DNA from: an uncultured Bacteroidales bacterium
GTDB lineage: Bacteria > Bacteroidota > Bacteroidia > Bacteroidales > UBA932
NCBI GenBank assembly: GCA_944325435.1
Contig: CALVAC010000006.1
Coordinates: 62,001 to 126,000 of the forward strand
Direction of reading: 5' to 3'
Length of the DNA: 64,000 nucleotides
The notes beneath the pieces were generated by a model. The model had not been told where the DNA came from. It searched no databases and saw only the letters and a program-made list of their open reading frames with translations. A program made the position numbers and the translations under genes. Below are positions 8,557 through 17,048 of the stretch, in pieces (the first letter of the stretch is position 1; the number at the start of each line of letters is the position of its first letter).

Positions 8557-11500
8557 ATGAAAAACACCAAGACGAGACAATGCCTTACAGGCATTCTTAC
8601 GGCGCTTGCCTTTCTGGTCATGCCTCTGGTGACATCTGCACAGGACATGATAACTGTCTCCGGCACGGTCACAGATGACACCGACCAGCCGGTCATTGGC
8701 GCAAGCGTCATGGTCAAAGGCTCCACCACTGGAGTGCCTACAGACCTCGACGGCAAATATTCCATCGATGTACCTGCAGATGCAGTGCTCGAATTCTCAT
8801 CTGTCGGGCTCAGGACCGTTGACATGCCGGTAAACGGCCAGGCAGTCATCAATGTGGTCCTCGATACCGACAACACATTCCTTGAAAGCGTCGTGGTGGT
8901 CGGATACGGCACCCAGAAGAAAGGCTCGATCTCGGGAGCAGTTTCCGCAGTGAACAACGATGATATCATCAAGACCAAGTCCGAGAATGTCCAGAACATG
9001 CTCACAGGACGAATCGCAGGTCTGCGCGTCTACCAGAAATCAGCCGAGCCGGGAAGCTACAAGAACGACATGGATATCCGTGGAATGGGAACTCCGCTTG
9101 TCATTATCGATGGCGTACCGAGGGATGTCGCCGATTTCCAGAGGCTGAATTCTGCAGACATCGAGAATGTGTCTGTACTGAAAGATGCAGCAGCAGCAAT
9201 CTACGGTCTCAGGGGAGGTAACGGAGTTATCCTTGTCACCACGAAGAAAGGAAACGAGGGGAAGGCCAAGGTCAGCTATAACGGTTCATTCACTTTCCAG
9301 ACTCCATCCCGGATGCCTGAACTCGCATCGGTAGTTGATGCAATGACTGCATATAACGAAAAAGGGATGAATGCCGTCCATAACGGTGCCCTTGCATTCA
9401 GGGAAGACCTGGTAGAGCAATACCGCTCCGGCGCACTTTCAGGAGAAGACTGGAACAGCATCATCCTCGCGGACTGGTCCCCCCAGACACAGCACGACCT
9501 CAGCATCAGCGGAGGTACGGAGAAGATACAGTACTATGTCAGCATGGGCTACACATTCCAGGACTCTTTCTTCAAGTCCGGAGACCTCAACTACAGCAAA
9601 TACAATCTCCGCTCGAACATCTCTGCCGAACTTGTCAAAGGACTGAAACTCGACCTTAACATAGCTGGAATGCTCGACCAGCAGAACAACCCGTACTTCA
9701 GTTCCGTGGACATCATCAGGGAATACTGGAGACAGGGGCCTCTGATTCCGGCATTCATAGATGATGCACAGACAATGTACAACGGCCAGGGTATCCTGGA
9801 CATGAAAAACCCTGCCGCGATGATGACATCCGATGTATCCGGATACCGCCAGTACGACAAGAAGACTTTCCAGACTTCCGCCACCCTGTCATACGATTTC
9901 GGGACAATCACGGATGCGCTGAAAGGTCTGAAGGCACAGGGAATGTTCAGCTATGACTACAGGATAGATGACAACGAGATTTTCCGCAAGGAATTCTCCC
10001 TGTATGTACTGGATGAAAACTCGACGGATTCATACGTGTCCCAGGCCTTCCCGAGCCATACAAACCAGCTCAGGAAAGAGAACTATACCAAGCAGCAGAC
10101 ATTGTGGAATGTGACCCTCAACTATGACCGGGAGTTCGGGAAGCACCATGTAGGGGCACTCATCGGCTACGAGGCCCAGGTACGCAAGGGGGACAACTAC
10201 TATGCACTCGCAGATCTTGCCCTCGGCTCCCCTACCCTCACGGCAGTCAACGGACAGAACCAGACAGTGGGACTTGACAACGGTCTTGCCAACCTGTACG
10301 ACATTGCCTACCAGTCCCTGATAGGCCGTGTCAACTACAACTATGACGACAGATACCTGATAGAGGGGCAGTTCCGCTATGACGGCTCATCCAAGTTCGC
10401 TCCCGGACACCAGTGGGGATTCTTCCCGTCAGTATCCGCAGCATGGAGAATCTCAGAAGAGCCTTTCTTCAAGGATTCCGCCCTGTCTTTCATCAACCAG
10501 CTGAAACTCCGTGTAAGTTACGGTGTGACCGGTGATGACAATGCGAAAGACTTCAACTACCAGTGGGTCAGCGGATACACATACCAGGGAGGACAGACTA
10601 GCGACAAAGGCTGGTACAATGTCTATGCTCCGGGATATATCTTCGGAGGAGAATGGGTCTACGGGGCGAATCCGCAGCCTCTGGCCAACCTCGACATATC
10701 ATGGCTTACCATGAACACTTTCAATGCCGGTATCGATTTCGAAGCCTGGAACGGGAAGCTCGGAGCATCCTTCGACTTCTTCCGCCGTGTAAGGAAAGGC
10801 ATGATGGCCGCCAGCAACACTGAACTTCCTACGGTCGTAGGTGCGACGGCACCTTGGAGGAATGCCAACACTGACTGCCATTTCGGACTCGAACTTGAAC
10901 TCTCGCACAGGAACAAGGTAGGTGACTTCTCATACGAAATCAAAGGTATCGCCACAATCACCCGCCAGAGGGTAATACACGATGTGAGCATCAGGGAATT
11001 CGGAAACCGCTACGATGCATGGCGCAACGACAACCTTACCAACCGTAACCAGGGAGTGCAGTTCGGATATGAGGGCGCAGGACGGTATGAAAGCTGGGAG
11101 GATATCTGGTCATATCCTATCTACAAGGAGAACAGCACCCTGCCTGGAGACTACAAATATGTGGACTGGAACGGGGATGGCGAGATCAGCAGTCTTGACG
11201 AGCACCCGTATGCATACGACCAGAACCCGTGGCTGAACTACAGCCTCGATTTCAGGTTCGGCTGGAAAAACCTCGATTTCAGTATGCTGCTCCAGGGATC
11301 GGCTCTCGGTTCATACTGCTATGAGGAGGCCCTGTATAACATCTGGGGAAATGCAAGCGGTGCCGGAGGAGTGCTGGAGCAGTATCTCGACAGATGGCGT
11401 CCTGCCAACGGGTCATACGACATCTACGACCCATCTCTCGAATGGGTGTCTGGATACTATGCATACACAGGACATTATCCGTCAGACAAATCCGATTTCA

Positions 11501-11733
11501 ACCGTGTCAGCACCGCATTCCTGAGGCTCAAGAGCATCGAGATAGGCTACACCCTGCCTAAGTTCAAGAGCCCGGCAATGAAGGATTTCGGGTTGAGGAT
11601 ATATTTCAACGCCTACAACCCGTTGACAATCACCAAACTGAAATTCGTTGACCCTGAACACGCAGGAGATGACCTCGGAAGGATGTATCCTCTGAACAAG
11701 ACCTACACCATCGGTCTCAACCTTTCATTCTAA
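8557..11733 (+). CDS. SusC/RagA-family TonB-dependent outer-membrane transporter
   Basis: The product has 1058 residues. A signal peptide (about 1-28, ending TSAQ) precedes a carboxypeptidase-regulatory-like domain (VSGTVTDDTDQPVIGASV). Next come the SusC-family TonB-box region (ESVVVVGYGTQKKGSISGAV), the plug (MDIRGMGTPLVIIDGVPRDV), the RGGNGVILVTTKKG motif and a long 22-strand-barrel-type C-terminus ending in an aromatic residue (LNLSF). It imports oligosaccharides across the outer membrane with the SusD partner 13 bases downstream. Its cargo is probably manno-oligosaccharide, judged from the neighbouring GH76 and GH92 genes. Confidence 0.96.
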   Translation: MKNTKTRQCLTGILTALAFLVMPLVTSAQDMITVSGTVTDDTDQPVIGASVMVKGSTTGVPTDLDGKYSIDVPADAVLEFSSVGLRTVDMPVNGQAVINVVLDTDNTFLESVVVVGYGTQKKGSISGAVSAVNNDDIIKTKSENVQNMLTGRIAGLRVYQKSAEPGSYKNDMDIRGMGTPLVIIDGVPRDVADFQRLNSADIENVSVLKDAAAAIYGLRGGNGVILVTTKKGNEGKAKVSYNGSFTFQTPSRMPELASVVDAMTAYNEKGMNAVHNGALAFREDLVEQYRSGALSGEDWNSIILADWSPQTQHDLSISGGTEKIQYYVSMGYTFQDSFFKSGDLNYSKYNLRSNISAELVKGLKLDLNIAGMLDQQNNPYFSSVDIIREYWRQGPLIPAFIDDAQTMYNGQGILDMKNPAAMMTSDVSGYRQYDKKTFQTSATLSYDFGTITDALKGLKAQGMFSYDYRIDDNEIFRKEFSLYVLDENSTDSYVSQAFPSHTNQLRKENYTKQQTLWNVTLNYDREFGKHHVGALIGYEAQVRKGDNYYALADLALGSPTLTAVNGQNQTVGLDNGLANLYDIAYQSLIGRVNYNYDDRYLIEGQFRYDGSSKFAPGHQWGFFPSVSAAWRISEEPFFKDSALSFINQLKLRVSYGVTGDDNAKDFNYQWVSGYTYQGGQTSDKGWYNVYAPGYIFGGEWVYGANPQPLANLDISWLTMNTFNAGIDFEAWNGKLGASFDFFRRVRKGMMAASNTELPTVVGATAPWRNANTDCHFGLELELSHRNKVGDFSYEIKGIATITRQRVIHDVSIREFGNRYDAWRNDNLTNRNQGVQFGYEGAGRYESWEDIWSYPIYKENSTLPGDYKYVDWNGDGEISSLDEHPYAYDQNPWLNYSLDFRFGWKNLDFSMLLQGSALGSYCYEEALYNIWGNASGAGGVLEQYLDRWRPANGSYDIYDPSLEWVSGYYAYTGHYPSDKSDFNRVSTAFLRLKSIEIGYTLPKFKSPAMKDFGLRIYFNAYNPLTITKLKFVDPEHAGDDLGRMYPLNKTYTIGLNLSF

Positions 11734-11746
11734 AAAGAACACTGAT

Positions 11747-13843
11747 ATGAGAAACAAGATATTATATTTCATTCTCGGAATAAGCATGATGTCTGTGACA
11801 TCCTGTCTCGACATGGACCGTACTCCGCAGAACATCTGGACCGATGACGACCTGCTCTCCAACGATGCCGGAATCAAGGTATATATGGCAAGGCTCTACA
11901 GCCAGATGCCATGGGAAGATTTCCGGTACATGGGAGAATGGGGATTCGGAGACAGCTATTCCTACCTCGGCTGCTTCGGTATCGAAGGCACGGGAGAGGC
12001 TATCAACAGGGATGGCATCTGCAAACAGTTCACAGGCGAGAACACGGCATGGTGGGGCAAGGCATTCACCCTGATAAGGGAAGCCAACCACCTGATAGAG
12101 ACCCTGCCTGACTATGCATCCAACTTCGATGCTGCAACCCTCGACGGCTACATAGGCCAGGGCTATTTTGTCAGGGCCTATTCATTCTACCAGATGGCCC
12201 GCCGTTTCGGAGGAGTCCCTCTCACTCTGAAAGAAGCCGAATACACAGGCGACAATGCAGAAGCCCTCGAAGTACCGAGGTCCACAGAGGAAGCGACATG
12301 GGACCAGATCCTTGCGGATTTTGACAAGGCTATAGAGCTTCTTCCGGAAGTGACCCCGGATTCAGACAGAGGATATGCAAACAGATATGTCGCCCTGGCA
12401 TTCAAGGCTGAAGCAATGCTATACGCCGGAAGTGTTGCGAAGTACAATCAGACAGTCTCCGGCGGCCTTACAGGTGTCGGAAGCAAGACAGGGGTGCGCG
12501 TCATGGGATTCGACCCCGCCACGGCAAACGAAGCATCGGCAAGGTATTTTGCCGAAGCCTACAAGGCGGCAAGGGAAGTGATGACAGATGGAGGATACTC
12601 CCTCCGCCAGGCTTCCGCCGACACACCGGAAGCGAAATACCAGAACATGGTGGACATGTGGAGAGACCTTTCCAGCCCGGAAAACATTCTCGTGAGGGAA
12701 TACCACTATCCTGACCTCTCGCACGGTCTTGATGCCTACAGCTCTCCTTACCAGTGGCACAACCCTCTTGCAGGAGGTACATGTCCTACATTCGATTTCA
12801 TGGAGCTCTTCGACTGGCCGGAATATTTCAGCGGGGACAACAGCAGTTACACAACCCGTTATGAAGATGGTTCTCTCCGTGTCACCACCGGAAACAGCAA
12901 CGGTGACGGACATTATCTCCAGTTCGATGACCCGATGGACTATTTCGAAGGTGCAGAACCGCGCCTGAGGGCATACATGATACTGCCAGGAGACCAGTTC
13001 AGGGAGCAGAATGCTCTGGAAGTCCGCACAGGAGTGTACACAGGGACAGAGACGGATATCGCACCTCTGTTCTCAAGCTACTCGTATGCAGGATACAATG
13101 ACAAATACGATGCGGTGGCCAATCTCGAGACAATGACCAACCCGAGCCAGGTCGTCCAGGTGGAGCTGAACGATGGGACATCCATCAATGCTGCCGGAGC
13201 CAACGGTCCGTTCATGAACTATGCGGAATCCACTGTCACCGGACTGCATCTCCGCAAATATCTCGACCCTGATGTCACTGCGGACGAGATAGGAGAGGGG
13301 ATGTCCGACCAGCCGTTCATCCTGATGCGCTATGCCGATGTCCTGCTTGCAGCAGCCGAGGCTGCCGTAGAACTCAGCATCGCAGGAGAACAATGTCCTG
13401 TAGAAGGAGATGACATGCTCGATGTGGCTACCAAAGCGATACAGGCCATCCAGGAAAGGGCAGGAGCGAATGTGATTCAAAACAAGCTCGCAGGGGACAA
13501 CGAATCCCGCGACATAGTCCGCAAGGAACGCCGCAAGGAACTTGCTTTCGAGCACAAGACCAAATGGGACCTCAGAAGATGGAGGGTGCTTGACAGGGAC
13601 AACAGGGATGGATTCTGGTGCGATGGAAGGTCAGAGTCGACATTCAGCAACAACGAGAACTACCGTTTCCATGGCTTCTACCCGTTCTATGCAAAATCGA
13701 CTGACAAATGGTTCTTCGATGTCCACTATGTCAACATCGTCGACAAGGAATTCACATACAGCACTGTGGACTACTACTTCGCCATTCCTGATGACGAGGT
13801 GCGAAAGAGCGCATACATAGACCAGCAGCCGAACAGGTATTAA
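11747..13843 (+). CDS. SusD/RagB-family nutrient-binding outer-membrane lipoprotein
   Basis: The product has 698 residues with lipoprotein signal VTSCLD (Cys20). SusD-family features are DMDRTPQNIWTDDDLL near the N-terminus, the TPR-type segment FVRAYSFYQMARRFGGVPL (about 142), and the C-terminal stretch IVRKERRKELAFEHKTKWDLRRW (given here in short as RKERRKELAFE) near 590. At 698 residues it is longer than the usual 500-600, with extra loops that may enlarge the binding face. It caps the SusC barrel and captures glycan at the surface. It lies 13 bases after SusC and 20 before the DUF3823 gene. Confidence 0.95.
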   Translation: MRNKILYFILGISMMSVTSCLDMDRTPQNIWTDDDLLSNDAGIKVYMARLYSQMPWEDFRYMGEWGFGDSYSYLGCFGIEGTGEAINRDGICKQFTGENTAWWGKAFTLIREANHLIETLPDYASNFDAATLDGYIGQGYFVRAYSFYQMARRFGGVPLTLKEAEYTGDNAEALEVPRSTEEATWDQILADFDKAIELLPEVTPDSDRGYANRYVALAFKAEAMLYAGSVAKYNQTVSGGLTGVGSKTGVRVMGFDPATANEASARYFAEAYKAAREVMTDGGYSLRQASADTPEAKYQNMVDMWRDLSSPENILVREYHYPDLSHGLDAYSSPYQWHNPLAGGTCPTFDFMELFDWPEYFSGDNSSYTTRYEDGSLRVTTGNSNGDGHYLQFDDPMDYFEGAEPRLRAYMILPGDQFREQNALEVRTGVYTGTETDIAPLFSSYSYAGYNDKYDAVANLETMTNPSQVVQVELNDGTSINAAGANGPFMNYAESTVTGLHLRKYLDPDVTADEIGEGMSDQPFILMRYADVLLAAAEAAVELSIAGEQCPVEGDDMLDVATKAIQAIQERAGANVIQNKLAGDNESRDIVRKERRKELAFEHKTKWDLRRWRVLDRDNRDGFWCDGRSESTFSNNENYRFHGFYPFYAKSTDKWFFDVHYVNIVDKEFTYSTVDYYFAIPDDEVRKSAYIDQQPNRY

Positions 13844-13863
13844 CATCATATCACAGACCATTT

Positions 13864-14685
13864 ATGAAAAGAACAGCTTTATATACAGCAATGATAGCGG
13901 CAGGGATGCTCACGATGAATTCCTGCGCATTCTTCGAGCTGGACAACTATGATGCCCCGGAAGAGACCCTCAAAGGACGTGTAGTGGACATGGATGGCAA
14001 TCCTGTCCTCACCGACCAGGGCAGCGAAGGCATCCGTGTCCGGCTGATGGACCTCGAATGGGAGGAGATGGGAGGACAGGTGACCCCGCAGGACTTCTAC
14101 TGCAAGATGGACGGCACCTTCCAGAACACCAAGCTTTTCCCGGGAACCTACAATGTCACCGTGGATGGGCCGTTCGTCCCTCTTGTCATGGATGACGCAA
14201 ACGGTGTCCCTGTCAAGAACAGGTCCAAGACAATCGAGATCAACGGCGTGACCGAGATAGAGTTTCAAGTACAGCCGTTCCTGAAGGTGGAGTTCGTGGA
14301 CTATCCATCGGTCGCCGATGGCATCATCACCGCCAAGGTCAAAGTCACACGCGCCATCAGCAGACAGGATCTGGCTGCCGAGATGGATCAGACCGGCTCA
14401 TGGCAGGACTCCTACGCCAATGTCACCGACCTCCAGCTGTTTGTCAGCTACTCCTCGACTGTCGGCTACAGGGCCAGGGATGAATACTGGTCCGGACAGA
14501 TCAATTTCGAGGGAAGTGAATTTGACCTGCAGGAAGGGGAAACCATTGAGATAACTTCCAATGCAGAACACCCTATCCCATCCGGAAGGCATCTCTTCGT
14601 CCGCGCGGCTGCCCGTATCAACTACCAGACAGCCAACGTGGCAAGGTACAACTACAGCGATGTGATGGAAGTCATCGTTCCATAA
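13864..14685 (+). CDS. DUF3823-type lipoprotein, third member of the SusC/D operon
   Basis: The product has 273 residues with lipoprotein signal MNSCAFFE (Cys20). Residues about 35-125 form a carboxypeptidase-regulatory-like fold (LKGRVVDMDGNPVL ... FPGTYNVTVDGPFVPL) and about 130-273 a second beta-sandwich, the two-domain layout I know as DUF3823. Such proteins often follow SusD directly and are thought to be surface accessory glycan-binding proteins, although biochemical evidence is thin. It is the last gene before a strong hairpin terminator. Confidence 0.8.
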   Translation: MKRTALYTAMIAAGMLTMNSCAFFELDNYDAPEETLKGRVVDMDGNPVLTDQGSEGIRVRLMDLEWEEMGGQVTPQDFYCKMDGTFQNTKLFPGTYNVTVDGPFVPLVMDDANGVPVKNRSKTIEINGVTEIEFQVQPFLKVEFVDYPSVADGIITAKVKVTRAISRQDLAAEMDQTGSWQDSYANVTDLQLFVSYSSTVGYRARDEYWSGQINFEGSEFDLQEGETIEITSNAEHPIPSGRHLFVRAAARINYQTANVARYNYSDVMEVIVP

Positions 14686-14733
14686 CGCATCAGCTACATA
14701 ATCCCGTATTGAAAACCTGAACTTACTGTAGAG

Positions 14734-14779
14734 GGCGGATAAAAAGAGGTTGTCTGACCGGTTTTTTATCCGCCTTTCT
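14734..14779 (+). terminator. Hairpin terminator after the SusC/D operon
   Basis: A perfect stem of 12 base pairs (GGCGGATAAAAA at 14734-14745 with its complement at about 14763-14774) encloses a 17-base loop and is followed by TTTCT. It lies about 50 bases past the DUF3823 stop and 30 bases before the next start, so it probably splits the locus into a highly expressed SusC/D part and a less expressed enzyme part through partial read-through. The A/T-rich foot of the stem could also stop transcription from the other strand. Confidence 0.75.
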
Positions 14780-14803
14780 ATAAATCATCGTATCTTTATC
14801 ATC

Positions 14804-16990
14804 ATGAAACAGATTATTGCATTATGTTCCGCAGCCATACTTGCAGCCTGCGCCTGCGGGACGCCTCAGCAGAAAAGCTCTGCGGACAATGTGAAGACCA
14901 CCTTCCAGTCGGCAAGGGAATGGAGACCTACCATAGACAACCGGGCAGATGCCGTGATGGTCTATGGCATCGGAGGCAACCCATCCGACAGGTCGAAACG
15001 CATATCATTCGAGGACAGGGTCCGCTCGTGGCAGAAGAGGGGCTACACCACCCATTTCATGACAGGCATCGCATGGGGTGAATACCAGGACTACTTCATC
15101 GGAGAGTGGGATGGGAAGCCTCATCTGGACGAAGGGCAGGTGACAGCCGCCGGAGACACTATATGGCACGGACATCTGGTGCCGTACATTGTCCCGTCCA
15201 TGAACTACCTCGAATACATCAAGGAGAAGCATATCAAGAGGGTGATCGATGCCGGCATCGATGCCATATTTATGGAAGAGCCGGAATTCTGGGCACGTGC
15301 AGGCTACAGCGAATCGTTCAAGAAGGAATGGCAGGAATATTACGGTTTCGCCTGGAGGCCACAGCACGAATCCCCTGAAAACACATACCTTTCCAACAAG
15401 CTCAAATACCATCTCTATTACAGGGCGCTGGACGAGGTGTTCACTTTCGCCAAGGAATACGGACGCAGCAAAGGTATGGATGTGAAATGCTATGTACCGA
15501 CCCATTCCCTCGTCAACTATTCCCAGTGGCAGATAGTGAGCCCTGAAGCCAGCCTCGCCTCCCTCCCTTGCGTGGATGGATATATCGCCCAGGTCTGGAC
15601 AGGCACATCACGCGAACCCAACTTCTACAACGGCAAGGCTGCAGAAAGGGTCTTCGAGACGGCATACCTGGAATACGGGTCAATGGAATCCATGACCGCC
15701 CCTACAGGACGCAAGATGTTCTTCCTTACCGACCCGATAGAAGACAGGGCGAAGGACTGGGAAGACTACAGACGCAACTATCAGGCTACCTTCACTGCCC
15801 AGCTCCTGTATCCAGGCATTGCAGACTATGAAATAATGCCGTGGCCGGAAAGGATATACGAAGGACTCTACCGCATCAGTCCGGACAGCGATGAAAGGGC
15901 AAGGATACCGAGGGACTATTCGGCACAGATGCAGATAATGGTCAACAGCCTCAACTCGATGCCCGTATCCGAAAACAGGCTCGACGGGGCGCAGGGGATT
16001 GCCGTCCTTATGGCCAACTCGCTGATGTTCCAGAGATTCCCCACACACGAGGGTTACGAAGATCCGCAGCTGTCCAACTTCTACGGCCAGGCACTTCCGC
16101 TCCTGAAACGGGGCATACCGGTCAAGACCGCACATATCGAGAATGTCGGCTACCCTGCTACCCTCTCCGATGTGAAAGTACTGCTGATGTCATACTCCAA
16201 TATGAAACCTCTCGACCCGCAGGCCCACAGCCACATTGCCGACTGGGTCAAGGAGGGAGGCGTGCTGCTCTACAGCGGCAGGGACGATGACCCGTTCCAG
16301 ACCGTCCGGGAATGGTGGAACACCGGTGGCAACAGCTATGCAGCCCCGTCCGACCATCTGTTCAGCCTTATGGGAATCCGGGCCGGAGCATCTGAAGGAC
16401 AGTACAGCTATGGCAAAGGTACAGTGTACATAATGCGTCACGACCCTAAGGAATATGTCCTCTCGGAAGGAGGCGACAGCCGGTTCGTGGAAACAGTAGG
16501 GAAACTGTACAGAGACAGCGCAAAGGCCGGGGAAATGAAGATGAAAAACAGCTTCTGTCTCGAACGCGGGCCTTACACCATCGCAGCCGTAATGGATGAA
16601 AGCGTCTCTGACGAGCCTCTCACAATCACAGGGACACTCGTAGACCTGTTCGACCCGAAACTCCCCGTGTACACTTCAGTGCAGATCTTGCCGGGACATC
16701 AGGGCTATTTCATCGACATAGACAGGGTGGACCACGGCAAGGCTCAAGTCCTGGCCGGGTCGAGCCGTGCGGAAGACGAACAGAGGACAGGCTCAAGCTA
16801 CTCTTTCACTGCCAAAAGCCCGATAGACACGGATGGCATTTCGAGAGTCCTTCTCCCTGAGAAGCCTACATCCATCACCATCAACGGGGAAGAGGTGTCC
16901 GGCAGCGCAAGCTGGGATGCCGGGAGCAGCACCTGCCTCATCACCTATGCCAACAGCCCGGATGGAGTGAAGATAGCATTCAGCTGGTAG
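14804..16990 (+). CDS. TIM-barrel lipoprotein with GATase-like domain; putative unclassified glycoside hydrolase
   Basis: The ATG at 14804 is preferred over the in-frame ATG at 14750, because it begins directly with a lipoprotein signal (MKQIIALCSAAILAAC, Cys16) and 14750 lies inside the terminator. The product has 728 residues. Residues about 45-390 look like a (beta/alpha)8 barrel: VYGIGGNP at the end of one strand, acidic AIFMEEPEFW (Glu158/Glu159) at the end of another. Residues about 405-560 look like a class-I-glutaminase (beta-galactosidase trimerisation) fold (VLLMSYSNMKPLDPQAHSHI, GVLLYSGRDDDPF). The last 150 residues are beta-rich. This order recalls GH42-type enzymes, but I do not recognise the family. 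A role in mannan breakdown is inferred only from its neighbours. Confidence 0.6.
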   Translation: MKQIIALCSAAILAACACGTPQQKSSADNVKTTFQSAREWRPTIDNRADAVMVYGIGGNPSDRSKRISFEDRVRSWQKRGYTTHFMTGIAWGEYQDYFIGEWDGKPHLDEGQVTAAGDTIWHGHLVPYIVPSMNYLEYIKEKHIKRVIDAGIDAIFMEEPEFWARAGYSESFKKEWQEYYGFAWRPQHESPENTYLSNKLKYHLYYRALDEVFTFAKEYGRSKGMDVKCYVPTHSLVNYSQWQIVSPEASLASLPCVDGYIAQVWTGTSREPNFYNGKAAERVFETAYLEYGSMESMTAPTGRKMFFLTDPIEDRAKDWEDYRRNYQATFTAQLLYPGIADYEIMPWPERIYEGLYRISPDSDERARIPRDYSAQMQIMVNSLNSMPVSENRLDGAQGIAVLMANSLMFQRFPTHEGYEDPQLSNFYGQALPLLKRGIPVKTAHIENVGYPATLSDVKVLLMSYSNMKPLDPQAHSHIADWVKEGGVLLYSGRDDDPFQTVREWWNTGGNSYAAPSDHLFSLMGIRAGASEGQYSYGKGTVYIMRHDPKEYVLSEGGDSRFVETVGKLYRDSAKAGEMKMKNSFCLERGPYTIAAVMDESVSDEPLTITGTLVDLFDPKLPVYTSVQILPGHQGYFIDIDRVDHGKAQVLAGSSRAEDEQRTGSSYSFTAKSPIDTDGISRVLLPEKPTSITINGEEVSGSASWDAGSSTCLITYANSPDGVKIAFSW

Positions 16991-16993
16991 GCA

Positions 16994-17023
16994 CTGTCAT
17001 CCTGAGCACAGCGAAGGATCTGC
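16994..17023 (+). repeat. Copy 1 of a dispersed intergenic repeat (CTGTCATCCTGAGCACAGCG...)
   Basis: The 58-base gap between two enzyme genes holds a 30-base sequence that recurs, on the opposite strand, at 46308-46336 with about 26 of 29 matching bases. Its core CTGTCATCCTGA...AGCGAAGGATCTG is of a type I recall seeing scattered between genes in many Bacteroidota and other phyla. Confidence 0.65.
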
Positions 17024-17048
17024 TACAGAAACATAAAACACAAACATA

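Noticed and set aside
13844-14803. A tRNA or riboswitch in the gap after DUF3823
   Set aside because: The gap is explained by a single 12-pair terminator; no cloverleaf, TPsiC-type sequence or aptamer-like fold was seen.
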